A stretch of DNA of 64,000 nucleotides from Geobacter argillaceus (GCF_007830735.1 NZ_VLLN01000005.1:124001-188000), one strand, 5' to 3'; positions 16,861 to 26,188 are shown, counted from the stretch's first letter. Numbers and translations are program-made. The notes: generated by a model from the letters alone, not told the origin.

Positions 16861-19800
16861 ATGGGAATTTCACGCAGGCAGTTTCTGCAGGGTGGGGCGC
16901 TGGCAACGGCCGGTATCGCCCTGGCCGGAAAAGGGGAGGCCAGTGTCGACTCCCCGGAGATGCGCACCAAGGGGCTGAAGAGCTCGACCACCATCTGTCC
17001 GTTCTGTTCGGTCGGCTGCGGTCTGCTCGTCCATACCAGGAACGGCAGGGTCGTCAATACCGAGGGTGACCCTGAGCACCCGATCAACCAGGGGGCGCTC
17101 TGTCCCAAAGGGGGTGCGCTCTTCCAGATCGCCAACAGCGAACACCGGCTCCAGAAGGTGAAGTACCGTGCCCCCGGTTCGGACCGGTGGGAAGAGAAAT
17201 CGTGGGACTGGGCACTTGACCGGATCGCCCAGCGGATGAAGGAGACCCGCGACAAGAGCTTCAGGAAGAGCGAGCTGAACAAGAAGGACAACAAGGAATA
17301 CCTGGTGAACCGGACCGACGGCATGGCCTTCTTCGGCGGCGCCGGCCTGGACAACGAGGAGTGCTACCTCTGGACCAAGTTCGCCCGTGCCATGGGGGTG
17401 GGGAACCTCGAACACCAAGCCCGACTGTGACACTCGTCAACAGTCGCCGGTCTGGCGGCTTCATTCGGTCGTGGTGCCATGACCAACCACTGGATTGACC
17501 TGAAGAACTCCGATGCGATCCTCGCCATCGGCTGCAACCCGGCAGAGAACCACCCGGTCTCGTTCAAATGGATCGAAAAAGCGCTGGAGAGCGGGGCGAC
17601 CCTCATCTCCGTTGACCCGCGCTATACCCGGACCTCGTCCAAGGCGGACATCTACGCCCAGATCCGCCCGGGCACCGACATCGCCTTCCTGGGGGGGATG
17701 ATCAACTACGCCCTCCAGCACGAGCTGATCCACAAGGAGTACGTCCGGGACTACACCAATGCGACGTTCATCGTTTCCGAGCAGTTCGACTTCCGGGACG
17801 GGATGTTCTGCTCCTTCGACGACCGGGAGAAAACCTACGATCTCAGCTCCTGGGCCTATGCCAGCGGCAGCGACGGGAACCCCAGGCGGGACATGGGGAT
17901 GAACGACCCGCACTGCGTCTATCAGCTCATGAAGAAACACTACACGCGGTACGACGTGGAGATGGTCTGCGCCATCACCGGTACCAAGAAAGAGGATTAC
18001 CTGAAGGTTGCCAGGGCGTTCTGCGGCACGGGCCGCCCGGACCGGGCCGGAACCATCCTCTACGCCATGGGGATCACCCAGTCGACCCACGGCAGCCAGA
18101 ACGTCCGGGCCGTGGCGCTCCTGCAGATGCTCCTGGGGAACATCGGCATCGCCGGCGGCGGGGTGAACGCCCTGCGCGGCGAGTCCAACGTCCAGGGTTC
18201 CACCGACTACGGCCTCCTGTTCCATATCCTCCCCGGCTACCTGAAGTCGCCGGAGTTCGACAACGTGAGCCTTTCGGGGTACGTCGAGAAATGGACCCCC
18301 AAGACCAAGGACCCGAAGAGCGCCAACTGGTGGGGGAACACCCCCAAGTACATCACGAGCCTCCTCAAGGCCTGGTACGGCGACCACGCCACGAAAGAGA
18401 ACGGCTTCTGCTACGACTATCTCCCCAAACGGTCCGGGAACTACGGGTACGTCAAGATCCTGGAGAAAATGGGGAAGGGGGAACTGGAAGGGCTCGTCTG
18501 CATGGGGATGAACCCGGCAGTGGGGGGACCCGACTCGGGCAAGGCCCGGGAGGCGCTGGGAAAACTCACGTGGCTCGTCACCGCCGACCTCTGGGAGACC
18601 GAGACCAGCATCTTCTGGAAGCGCCCCGGCGTCGACCCGAAGACGATCCGGACCGAGGTCTTCATGCTGCCGGCCGCCTCGTCCATCGAGAAGGAGGGCT
18701 CCATCTCCAACTCGGGCCGCTGGGCCCAGTGGCGCTACGCCGCCGTCAAGCCCCTGGGGGATGCCCGCAGCGACCTCCGGATCATCGACGAGTTCTACAA
18801 GCGGGTGAAGGCGCTCTACCTGAAGGAGAAGGGGGCATTTCCCGAGCCGATCACCCGGCTTGCCTGGAACTACGGCACCGGCCATGAGCCGGACGTGCAC
18901 CTGGTGGCCAGGGAGATCAACGGCTACTTCACGCGGGACACGATCATCAAGGACAAGGACAAGACCTTGGAGTTCAGGAAGGGTGACCAGGTCCCGATGT
19001 TCAAGTACCTCCAGGACGACGGCTCAACCAGTTCCGGCTGCTGGATCTACTGCGGCTCCTACACGAACGAGGGAAACCAGATGGCCCGCCGGGACGCAAG
19101 CGACCCCACCGGCCTCGGCCTCTTTCCCAAGTGGTCCTGGTGCTGGCCGGTGAACCGCCGGATCATCTACAACCGCGCCTCGGTCAACCCGGCCGGCGAG
19201 CCGTTCAACCCCAAACGCCCGCTCATCGCCTGGGACAGCCAGGAGAAGAAGTGGCAGGGGGATGTCCCGGACGGTCCCTGGCCCCCCATGAAGGACGACA
19301 AGGAAGGGAAGTACCCGTTCATCATGCTTCCCGAGGGGCATGGCCGGCTCTACGCCCTGGACATGAAGGACGGCCCGTTCCCCGAGCATTACGAACCGGT
19401 GGAGAGCCCGGCCAGGAACCTCCTCTCCCGGGTGCAGACAAATCCTGTCGTTAAGGTGCCGAAAAACGTCTCCAGCGACACTGCCCGGTTCCCGTACATC
19501 GGCACCACCTACCGGGTGACCGAGCACTGGCAGGCCGGGGCCATGACCCGGAGCCTGCCGTGGCTCGTGGAGCTGGTGCCGGACATGTTCGTGGAGCTGT
19601 CCGAGACCCTGGCCCGGCACAAAGGTATCAGGCAGGGGGACAAGGTGCGGGTCACCACCGAGCGCGGCAGCATCGAGGCGAAGGCACTCGTCACCTCTCG
19701 CCTCAAGCCGTTCAACGTGGGGGGGAAACAGGTCGAGCAGGTGGGGATGCCGTGGCACTTCGGCTATGCCGGGGTTGCCACCGGCGACAGCGGCAACGTC

Positions 19801-19890
19801 CTGACCCCGACCGTTGGCTGCGCCAATACCGGCATCCCGGAGTTCAAGGCGTTCCTCTGCAGCATCGAGAAAGGGGGTAAGGCCGCATGA
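16861..19890 (+). CDS. fdnG: Selenocysteine formate dehydrogenase, catalytic alpha subunit
   Basis: Periplasm-facing molybdopterin formate dehydrogenase subunit, about 1009 aa, FdnG-like. Residues 4-10 (SRRQFLQ) are a twin-arginine signal. A 4Fe-4S motif CPFCSVGC with a later CPKG follows. The frame runs through a TGA at 17428-17430, read as Sec190 in the context ARL-U-HSSTVAGLAASFGRGAMTNHW. This matches the active-site region of selenoprotein FdnG, where the residue coordinates the metal. Both sides of the TGA are in one frame with no other stop. A SECIS hairpin lies at 17442-17460. The C-terminal MopB-binding domain is intact. GGAGG precedes ATG 16861. It overlaps fdnH by ATGA. Confidence 0.95.
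17428..17460 (+). promoter_or_regulatory. UGA(Sec) codon with SECIS element
   Basis: After the TGA at 17428-17430, the segment 17442-17460 folds into a 7-bp stem (AGTCGCC with GGCGGCT, one G-U pair) capped by the loop GGTCT. The GGT begins 18 bases after the TGA. Loop sequence and spacing match the SelB-binding element of the E. coli fdh genes. Confidence 0.9.
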
Positions 19891-20732
19891 ACTCCTCGAC
19901 CATGGACTACGCAAAGACCAGGGCGTTCCTGATCGACACCACCAAGTGCACCGGCTGCCGCGGCTGCCAGGTTGCCTGCAAGCAGTGGAATCAGCTCAAG
20001 GGGGAAAAGACCGTCTTCTTCAGCGGCGAAGGGTACCAGAATCCGCCGCAGATGTCCGAGTACACCTTCACCCGGGTGAAGTTCAAGGACTATGAAAAGA
20101 ACGGCCAGCACGAGTTCGCCTTCTACAAGGAGATGTGCATGCACTGCAATGATCCCGCATGCGCCTCGGTCTGCCCGGTGGGCGCCTTCCGCAAGACCGC
20201 GGAAGGGCCGGTGGTCTACGACTCGCAGAAATGCATCGGCTGCCGCTTCTGCATGGTCGCCTGCCCGTTCGGGGTTCCCAAGTACGAATGGAGCAAGGCG
20301 TTTCCGCTGGTGAAGAAGTGCACCGGCTGCTACAGCCGGATCAAGGAAGGCCTGCACCCGGCCTGCGCCACCGCCTGCCCGACGGCCATCACCTATGGCA
20401 GCCGGGGCGAGCTGCTCAAGGAGGCCGAAAAGCGGATCGCGGCCCGGCCGGGACGCTACTGCAAGACCATCTACGGCAAGGAAGAGGCCGGCGGGACCAG
20501 CGTGCTCTACCTCACCCAGCAGCCGCTGGACGAACTCGGCTTCCGGCCGGTGACCAAGCGGCCGCTCCCCTCCTACACCTGGCAGGCGCTCCGTTTCGTG
20601 CCGGGGGTGTTCCTGACCGTCGGCGGGACCCTGTCGCTCGTTTCCTGGTTCCAGCACCGCAAGGACCGGGTGCGGAAGGAGGAGGAGCAGAGGCGCCAGG
20701 CCGAAGCCGAGCGCAAGGAGGAGAATCGATGA
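19887..20732 (+). CDS. fdnH: Formate dehydrogenase iron-sulfur beta subunit
   Basis: 281-aa electron-transfer subunit with four 4Fe-4S motifs: CTGCRGCQVAC, CMHCNDPACASVC, CIGCRFCMVAC and CTGC with HPACATAC. A C-terminal hydrophobic segment (VPGVFLTVGGTLSLVSWF) anchors it, followed by a charged Lys/Glu/Arg-rich tail. It carries electrons from FdnG to the membrane subunit. The start overlaps the fdnG stop, and its stop overlaps the next start (both ATGA), so the three subunits are translationally coupled. Confidence 0.95.
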   Translation: MNSSTMDYAKTRAFLIDTTKCTGCRGCQVACKQWNQLKGEKTVFFSGEGYQNPPQMSEYTFTRVKFKDYEKNGQHEFAFYKEMCMHCNDPACASVCPVGAFRKTAEGPVVYDSQKCIGCRFCMVACPFGVPKYEWSKAFPLVKKCTGCYSRIKEGLHPACATACPTAITYGSRGELLKEAEKRIAARPGRYCKTIYGKEEAGGTSVLYLTQQPLDELGFRPVTKRPLPSYTWQALRFVPGVFLTVGGTLSLVSWFQHRKDRVRKEEEQRRQAEAERKEENR

Positions 20733-21946
20733 CCGCTGCCCGTCTCATTGTGAATGAAATAAAGGGGTACCACCGGTTCCTCAAGTTCATGATCTTCCTC
20801 GTCGCCCTGGGGGCGCTGGCCTCGGCCATCCGCTTCGTCTTCGGGCTCGGCGTCACCACCCACCTGAACGACACCTACCCGTGGGGCCTGTGGATCTCCT
20901 TTGACGTGGTAACGGCCGTGCCGCTGGCTGCCGGCGCCTTTACCATCGGTATCGTGGCCCACGTCTTCCATATCAGGAAGCTGGAGCCTCTGGTGCGGCC
21001 GGCGATCGTCACCGGTTTCCTGGGGTACTCCCTGGTCTGCGTCGGCCTGCTGCTGGACCTTGGCCAGCCCCAGCGGGGGATCAACGTGCTCCGCTTCTGG
21101 AACTTCCACTCCCCCATGTTCGAGGTCTCCATGTGCGTCATGGCCTACACCACGGTCCTGACCCTGGAGTTCCTCCACCCGGTCGCGGAAAAGTTCGGCT
21201 GGCACCTGCCGCTCAGGGTGCTGCGTACCCTGGAGCTGCCGTTCGCCATCCTGGCGGCCATGATCTCCACCCTGCACCAGTCGACCCTGGGGACCTTCTT
21301 CCTGATCGCCGTGGACAAGCTGCACAACCTCTGGTACAACCCTCTGCTGCCGCTTCAGTTCTGGCTTTCCGCCATCTTTACCGGCCTCTCCATCGTGATC
21401 CTGGAGGCGAGCCTGGTGCACAGGTACATGGGGCAGCCGGACGAGTCGGAGCTCCTGGCGACCTTGACCAGGATCATCCCCTGGGTGATGGCGGTCTACC
21501 TGGGAGTGAAGGGGTATGCCCTCATCTTCCTCAGCCACGGACCGCTGTTCGACCGGCCGGTGCTGCTCCTGCTGTTCATCGTCGAGGTCGTCGTTGGCGT
21601 GCTGGTGCCGTTCGTCCTGTTCCTCACCGGCAGGATCCGCATTGACAAGCGGCTCCAGCTCAGGGCCGCGAGTCTGGTGGTCTTCGGCCTGGTCCTCAAC
21701 CGGTTCAACGTCTCCATGTTCGGCATGGAGCAGGCCAACCAGCAGGTCTATGTCCCGTCCCTCATCGAGTCGCTGGTGACCATCGGCATCATTGCCGCCC
21801 ACATCCTCTTTTTCGTGCTGGTTGCCAAGTATTTCCCGGTCTTCGAACATCACCCGGAGGCGACCGACTACACCATCCCGGACCGTTTGCGCAGGATCGA
21901 GCGGCATGGTGAACGCCAGGCAGCTGAACTGGAAAATCCGGTTTGA
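20729..21946 (+). CDS. NrfD/HybB-type membrane subunit of the formate dehydrogenase
   Basis: 405-aa integral membrane protein with about ten hydrophobic helices (for example FLKFMIFLVALGALASAIRF and PLAAGAFTIGIVAHVF). This is the NrfD/HybB/PsrC pattern, a haem-free quinone-reactive subunit. E. coli FdnI by contrast is a four-helix cytochrome b. So formate electrons probably enter the menaquinone pool through an NrfD-type subunit here. Its start overlaps the fdnH stop. An upstream extension of the same frame is only the out-of-frame shadow of fdnH. Confidence 0.93.
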   Translation: MTAARLIVNEIKGYHRFLKFMIFLVALGALASAIRFVFGLGVTTHLNDTYPWGLWISFDVVTAVPLAAGAFTIGIVAHVFHIRKLEPLVRPAIVTGFLGYSLVCVGLLLDLGQPQRGINVLRFWNFHSPMFEVSMCVMAYTTVLTLEFLHPVAEKFGWHLPLRVLRTLELPFAILAAMISTLHQSTLGTFFLIAVDKLHNLWYNPLLPLQFWLSAIFTGLSIVILEASLVHRYMGQPDESELLATLTRIIPWVMAVYLGVKGYALIFLSHGPLFDRPVLLLLFIVEVVVGVLVPFVLFLTGRIRIDKRLQLRAASLVVFGLVLNRFNVSMFGMEQANQQVYVPSLIESLVTIGIIAAHILFFVLVAKYFPVFEHHPEATDYTIPDRLRRIERHGERQAAELENPV

Positions 21947-21950
21947 TGTG

Positions 21951-22634
21951 ATGTCAACAGGGGGACTGTATGAAGCCTACCGTAAAAGGCATATTCCCGG
22001 GATAACCGGCGTCATCCTGGCCGGCGGCGAATCCCGCCGGATGGGGCGCACCAAGGCGCTCCTTCCCTACCAGGGGGGGCGCCTCATCGAGGCGATTTAC
22101 CGGCAGCTGTCGGAACTGTTCGATGAGGTGATCGTGGTCACCAACCGTCCGGAGCTGTATGCGTTTCTCCCCTGCCGGAAGGTCCCCGACCTTTATCCCG
22201 GCAGGGGGGTCCTGGCCGGCATCCAGGGAGGGCTGCACCACAGCCGTTTCCCGCGCATCTTCGTGACTGCCTGCGATATGCCGCACCTGAACAGTGGCCT
22301 GATTCGTAGGCTGGCAGCGCTCATGGGGGAGAATGCCGCCCTGGTTCCCGCCAGTGACGGCGGTCTGGAGCCGCTCCATGCCTTCTACGACAAGGCTGCT
22401 CTGCCGGCGATCAACGCGGCCCTCGCCAGTGGTGTGCTGCGGATTGTGGAGCTGTTCGACCGTTTACCGGTCAGGATCGTTTCCGCTGCCGAGGTGGCCA
22501 CTCTTGATCCGACATTTGCTTCATTCCGGAACATCAACACCCCTGACGACTACTGCCGGCTCCGGGACCGGGACGATACCTGTGATACTGACACTGACCA
22601 CAACGATACGATGATGGCGAACGCAACGTCATAG
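21951..22634 (+). CDS. mobA: Molybdenum cofactor guanylyltransferase MobA
   Basis: Adds GMP to molybdopterin to form the bis-MGD cofactor of formate dehydrogenase. The 227-aa sequence has the nucleotidyltransferase signature VILAGGESRRMGRTKALLP, the GVLAGIQGGL segment, VTACDMPHL with metal-binding Asp, and a C-terminal INTPDDY typical of MobA. ATG 21951 follows the membrane-subunit stop by four bases, so it ends the fdn operon. The last about 20 residues (DDTCDTDTDHNDTMM) are a low-complexity Asp/Thr tail not usual for the family. Placement with fdn genes is functionally sensible. Confidence 0.93.
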   Translation: MSTGGLYEAYRKRHIPGITGVILAGGESRRMGRTKALLPYQGGRLIEAIYRQLSELFDEVIVVTNRPELYAFLPCRKVPDLYPGRGVLAGIQGGLHHSRFPRIFVTACDMPHLNSGLIRRLAALMGENAALVPASDGGLEPLHAFYDKAALPAINAALASGVLRIVELFDRLPVRIVSAAEVATLDPTFASFRNINTPDDYCRLRDRDDTCDTDTDHNDTMMANATS

Positions 22635-22709
22635 CGGCTCGCCGTTCTTTCCCGTATTTTGGTTATTATATCCAATCTGTTTTGGGTATTCCTCTTGCCA
22701 GCAGACAGA

Positions 22710-22748
22710 TCCCTTGGTAACGTTTCCGGCGAAAACGTTACCAAGGGA
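22710..22748 (+). repeat. 16-bp perfect inverted repeat reaching the hemerythrin ribosome-binding site
   Basis: Arms 22710-22725 (TCCCTTGGTAACGTTT) and 22733-22748 pair fully over a 7-base loop. The right arm contains the first bases of the AAGGGAGGAG ribosome-binding region, so a transcript hairpin would partly bury it. No T-run follows, so it is not a standard terminator. As DNA it could also be an operator. Confidence 0.6.
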
Positions 22749-22761
22749 GGAGTTGAACAGT

Positions 22762-23190
22762 ATGCCGATGATCGAGTGGAACAGTAATCTGGCGACCGGT
22801 ATCGACGAAATCGACGACCAGCACAAGGAACTCTTCAGCAGGGTGAATCTCCTGATGGAGGCGTGCAACGTGGGCAAGGGCCGGGAAGAGGTCTCGCGGC
22901 TTCTGCAGTTTCTGAGTGCCTATGTCAGGATTCATTTCGAGAGCGAGGAGCAGATCCAGGTCGAATCCGGCTATCCCGGTTACCCTGAGCACAAGCTGGC
23001 CCACCAGCAGTTCAGCAAGGATATCGAACGGCTCAATCACCAATTTACTGCAGAAGGTGCCGGCCTGGTACTGGTCATCGAGACAAACCAGATGGTGGCG
23101 GCATGGCTTACCCAGCATATCAGCAAAATGGACAAGGCGCTGGCCGTCTATCTCAGGGACAAAGGCATGCCAGCGTCATGCTGCGCGTAA
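22762..23190 (+). CDS. Bacteriohemerythrin
   Basis: 142-aa four-helix protein with a di-iron, oxygen-binding site. The ligands of the family are all visible: His21 (DDQHKELF), His58 and Glu62 (IHFESEEQ), His77 and His81 (EHKLAHQQF), and His119 and Asp124 (QHISKMD). Such proteins sense, store or detoxify O2 in anaerobes. ATG 22762 follows GGGAGG. It has no fused signalling domain. The C-terminal CCA is slightly unusual. Confidence 0.93.
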   Translation: MPMIEWNSNLATGIDEIDDQHKELFSRVNLLMEACNVGKGREEVSRLLQFLSAYVRIHFESEEQIQVESGYPGYPEHKLAHQQFSKDIERLNHQFTAEGAGLVLVIETNQMVAAWLTQHISKMDKALAVYLRDKGMPASCCA

Positions 23191-23199
23191 CCCCCTGAC

Positions 23200-23367
23200 A
23201 TGCCCGAGTTTGGAACTCCCTTTAGCGGTCTGGTCAATGACCTTAAGCTGACCCGTGAGGACCTGGTGCGGGCGGTCCGCTTCATATCCCGGATTTGCTA
23301 TGGTTATCACTGGTGGATACCTGCGGAGCATTGTCCGATTCCCCCTGTGCATTCGGAGCCGTTATAG
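23200..23367 (+). pseudogene. Truncated ferritin-like (encapsulin-cargo type) gene remnant
   Basis: The 55-codon frame begins MPEFGTPFSGLVNDLKLTRE and runs to VRAVRF (about residue 28). From memory this matches the N-terminus of ferritin-like proteins that are packaged in encapsulin shells in Geobacter-type genomes. The expected continuation (an AAEYEAIQLY-type helix with iron ligands) is absent; instead the frame runs into unrelated residues and a stop. There is no ribosome-binding site. The tail overlaps the 3' end of the opposite-strand cytochrome gene. It looks like a deletion remnant. Confidence 0.6.
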
Positions 23368-25610
23368 GTCTTATTCGCCTCGCGGGTAAAGCTGCCCACA
23401 TGGTCGGGCCCCACCATGTACGGCGCCGGATCCGTCTTAAGGACAAACATGGAAGGCCGCGGGGAGCCGTGGATGTTCGCCGCATGGCACATGGAGCATT
23501 TGTACCCGCTGATCCCCTGGCGGAAGGCGTGCTCCAGGTGCAGGTTGTTGGTGCCGGAACTGAAACCGCTGGAGCCCTGGGTACCGGTCGGGTCACTGGA
23601 TGAAATACCGTACGACAGGGGATTGTGACAGAGCCCGCACTGCTCCGCCGGCCCGTGGAGAGACATGTCGACCGTCGCGGCCAGGGTCGGCTGATAATTC
23701 CCCCGGAGCATGTAGGGGTTCGTCGAGGCATGACCCCCCTTTGGATCGTTGGGTCCGTTGTTGCTGTTCACGTGGCAGTCGGTGCAGGTCAGGATGCTGT
23801 TCTTGTTCCAAGGGGTCCCGGCTGCGAAGTTGGAGGGTGAATCAGCCGGTACCCTGGAGTTTCCGATGACAGCATGGCCCGACTTGTAGGTGGGGTTGAG
23901 CTGTATCGCCAAGTCGGCCCCGTCGTAATTGGTGCCGACCCAGCCGGCCTGGTTGGTGTTGTAGCTGCTGTGGCATTTGAAGCAGATCTGCCACTCCTCC
24001 GAGGCCGGCACCAGGGCGTCCGGCCAGGTGACCGTTGTCCCGGCGGCCCGGGCGGTCGACCATGCAATCCAGGTCGGTGGCGTTACCCCCATGGCCCCGG
24101 TCAGGGCCGGGGAGAGGTTCCGCGGTCCCCCCTGCACATGGAGCCCCTTTTTCGCGCCGTGATGGTTATGGCAGTCGTCACAGGTGACATGCTTGTTGGC
24201 GGAGAGCTCGGCCCTGGTTTCGCCGGGCTTATGTTTGCCTATATAAGCAGCAAGCTGGACCTGGTGCTTGTGGGTCAGAGCCGGGTCGTTATAGTCGGCG
24301 GCGATGTTCTTGGTTCTGGCGGTCATGGAGGTCGTGCTGTACCAGTCGAATTGAGACGTGGAGCGGTAGACGTTGATGTTCGGGGTCGTGGTTCTGAACG
24401 GGTCCACATTGCCATGGCACTTGAAACAGAAATCGGCCTTCTGCGACGAGGTCACCTGAGCGCCGAAGGTGGTCAGCATCTGGGGGATCGAGGTGGTATG
24501 GTTGCCGAATTTGACACGGGAGATGCCCTGGGCGTTGTAGCCGGACTTGGGGTTTAGCGTATCGTTGTGGCACTTGGTGCAGTTGGCGGCGAACGTGTTG
24601 GTGCCGGTGCCGGAAAAGGTGGATGTTACGGTATAGTTGTGGGCCGAGCTCATGAAGACGAACACCTGCTTCTGAACCGTATCAGGATAGGGAATAGCCG
24701 GCTTTCTCAGCGAACCGTCCGGCTGGGTGTAGCCAAGATTCGTCTGCGCCGTCCGGTGGCAGGACATGCAAATGCCGCCGTTTTTCGTGGCGTCGGGCAG
24801 GAAGTCGGTGTTCGCATAGCTGGCCGTATTCGCGGCGGTGGGGGTTGTCGAAATATCGGCGCGGAGGTTATTTCCCCTGCCGCTGCCCGGGTTCGGGTTC
24901 AGATCGGGACGGAAGATGTCGTGGTCCACATGGCACATGAGGCACGTGCGATTCGTGTCCGCCGCTCCCCCCATGGTGACGGGTTGCGCAACATTCCCGT
25001 ATGTGGCGGTATCGGTGCTTTGCAGATAGTGGTGATAGCCGTTTGTCCCCTTCAGAGCGGAAGCGAAGCTGCCGCTGTTGTGGCAGGTGGTACATGGCTG
25101 GCCGCCGCTGGATTCTGACCCTTTGAACGCCGCCTTGTGCGAATGGCAGCCGACGCAGTCGGTGCTGTTGTTATGCATCGTTCCGCCGGAGTTCCGTGTG
25201 GTGTTGTAGTTGTGATACTTGTTCCTGCTGTGGCAGACTTCGCAGATGCGGTTCGAGGTGGTGTGATTGTCATTGTCACGCCCCATGCCGGTCAGGTTCA
25301 GGAACGTCACCGACACGCCCGGAGTGCTCGACGAACTCCAGTTGCCGAGCGGAGCGGTGATTGTGCTCCGTACTTGTTTAATGTTGGAACTGTCGGGGGT
25401 ATGGCAGGTGGAACAGTTAAAAGCGCCGTACTGGCCGCCGGCAATTCCCCAACCGTTCGGCCACTTGGTAGAGCCGGGAAACTCGTTGCTATTGTGGAGC
25501 AGACCTGCATGGGACAGCCCGGCAACCGACAACGTGGCAAGAGCCAGCACCAGCCCCACCTTGGCCCCGGTGGTTATTCTGCGGATTTTCCTTAGTAATG
25601 ACGTTTCCAT
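23307..25610 (-). CDS. Exported multihaem c-type cytochrome (13 CxxCH motifs)
   Basis: 767-aa protein with an N-terminal signal peptide (KVGLVLALATLSVAGLSHAG). Thirteen CxxCH haem motifs are spread over the chain: CSTCH, CEVCH, CVGCH, CTTCH, CLMCH, CMSCH, CTKCH, CFKCH, CDDCH, CFKCH, CTDCH, CGLCH and CSMCH. Many extra histidines can serve as distal ligands. The linkers are Thr/Ser/Asn/Gly-rich, as in outer-surface or periplasmic cytochromes of Geobacter. The last residues (SECTGGIGQCSAGIHQ) hold two more cysteines in no standard haem motif. GGGGGG precedes the ATG. A role in extracellular or periplasmic electron transfer is likely; the partner is unknown. Confidence 0.92.
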   Translation of the reverse strand: METSLLRKIRRITTGAKVGLVLALATLSVAGLSHAGLLHNSNEFPGSTKWPNGWGIAGGQYGAFNCSTCHTPDSSNIKQVRSTITAPLGNWSSSSTPGVSVTFLNLTGMGRDNDNHTTSNRICEVCHSRNKYHNYNTTRNSGGTMHNNSTDCVGCHSHKAAFKGSESSGGQPCTTCHNSGSFASALKGTNGYHHYLQSTDTATYGNVAQPVTMGGAADTNRTCLMCHVDHDIFRPDLNPNPGSGRGNNLRADISTTPTAANTASYANTDFLPDATKNGGICMSCHRTAQTNLGYTQPDGSLRKPAIPYPDTVQKQVFVFMSSAHNYTVTSTFSGTGTNTFAANCTKCHNDTLNPKSGYNAQGISRVKFGNHTTSIPQMLTTFGAQVTSSQKADFCFKCHGNVDPFRTTTPNINVYRSTSQFDWYSTTSMTARTKNIAADYNDPALTHKHQVQLAAYIGKHKPGETRAELSANKHVTCDDCHNHHGAKKGLHVQGGPRNLSPALTGAMGVTPPTWIAWSTARAAGTTVTWPDALVPASEEWQICFKCHSSYNTNQAGWVGTNYDGADLAIQLNPTYKSGHAVIGNSRVPADSPSNFAAGTPWNKNSILTCTDCHVNSNNGPNDPKGGHASTNPYMLRGNYQPTLAATVDMSLHGPAEQCGLCHNPLSYGISSSDPTGTQGSSGFSSGTNNLHLEHAFRQGISGYKCSMCHAANIHGSPRPSMFVLKTDPAPYMVGPDHVGSFTREANKTYNGSECTGGIGQCSAGIHQ

Positions 25611-25641
25611 ATTAATCCCCCCTGGTGTCGTACCGGAGCCG

Positions 25642-25713
25642 CTATTTCGTATTCGTAGAATTCCGCAGATCCTTGCTCTTCAGCGCAAAAATCGCTGAAC
25701 GGAGCGTTTTCAT
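25642..25713 (-). CDS. Possible 23-aa small peptide upstream of the cytochrome
   Basis: A short frame MKTLRSAIFALKSKDLRNST... ends 31 bases before the cytochrome start. An in-frame TTG at 25797 would lengthen it to 51 aa. There is no clear ribosome-binding site. It may be a leader peptide, the end of a decayed gene, or chance. The rest of 25611-25864 shows nothing further. Confidence 0.2.
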   Translation of the reverse strand: MKTLRSAIFALKSKDLRNSTNTK

Positions 25714-25864
25714 GTTGCATATATAGGTTCTGACCGATGCCGGCTGATCTTCATAGGACGCCGCATCCGGTGTGAGATCCTGCGCCGCAGCTATCAACTA
25801 ACGGCAGGTAGTTGGAGAATGTCTGTAACGTTATGGTCGAAGGGTTAGTTGTGTAAGACCCAAT

Positions 25865-26188
25865 TTATGCCGGAGGGGCACGAGAAGAGATCAGAGCAAC
25901 GGAACTGACCTGATAGCGGGGAAGAGCGTCGATGAAGGTAGGAAATGCAACGAGCGGAGCATGGAAGGGAGAAGCGGTCCCATTCAAAACAACAACAGCC
26001 TGCTGAAAATACTTCAGCTCGTTGTCAGTACGATTTACCAGGTCGAGTTCGCCGTTATCAGCATCGATGTGGCAAACGTTGGGCACATGGAGCGAAAGTA
26101 CGACCCGCGTAGAGCTCTCCCCGAAGACGAGGAAGGCAACCATGAGGATAAGCGCTACCGCAGCAAGGTTTTTCTTGAGTATGGTCAT
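25865..26188 (-). CDS. Small hypothetical membrane-anchored or exported protein
   Basis: Unrecognised protein of about 107 aa from the ATG at 26188; an alternative TTG lies at 26239. The start has a basic residue pair and a hydrophobic stretch (NLAAVALILMVAFLVFG) like a signal anchor, then a soluble part (VVLSLHVPNVCHIDADNGELDLVNRTDNELKYFQQ...). Neither start has a good ribosome-binding site. The region is less GC-rich than its surroundings. I cannot assign a function, and the gene could be spurious. Confidence 0.4.
   Translation of the reverse strand: MTILKKNLAAVALILMVAFLVFGESSTRVVLSLHVPNVCHIDADNGELDLVNRTDNELKYFQQAVVVLNGTASPFHAPLVAFPTFIDALPRYQVSSVALISSRAPPA

Noticed and set aside
17431-17478. 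Reading fdnG as a truncated gene followed by a second gene starting at 17479
   Set aside because: Both parts share one frame, the stop is TGA at the known Sec position, and a SECIS hairpin follows.
17461-18900. 479-codon open frame antisense to fdnG
   Set aside because: It mirrors the high-GC third-position bias of fdnG, has no ribosome-binding site and no recognisable domain.
20159-20728. N-terminal extension of the NrfD-type subunit
   Set aside because: This part lies out of frame over fdnH, is Arg/Gly/Pro-rich nonsense, and the ATG overlapping the fdnH stop is the natural start.
25611-25860. GEMM (c-di-GMP/cGAMP) riboswitch upstream of the cytochrome
   Set aside because: Such riboswitches are common before Geobacter cytochromes, but the conserved core bases and tetraloop-receptor pattern were not found here.
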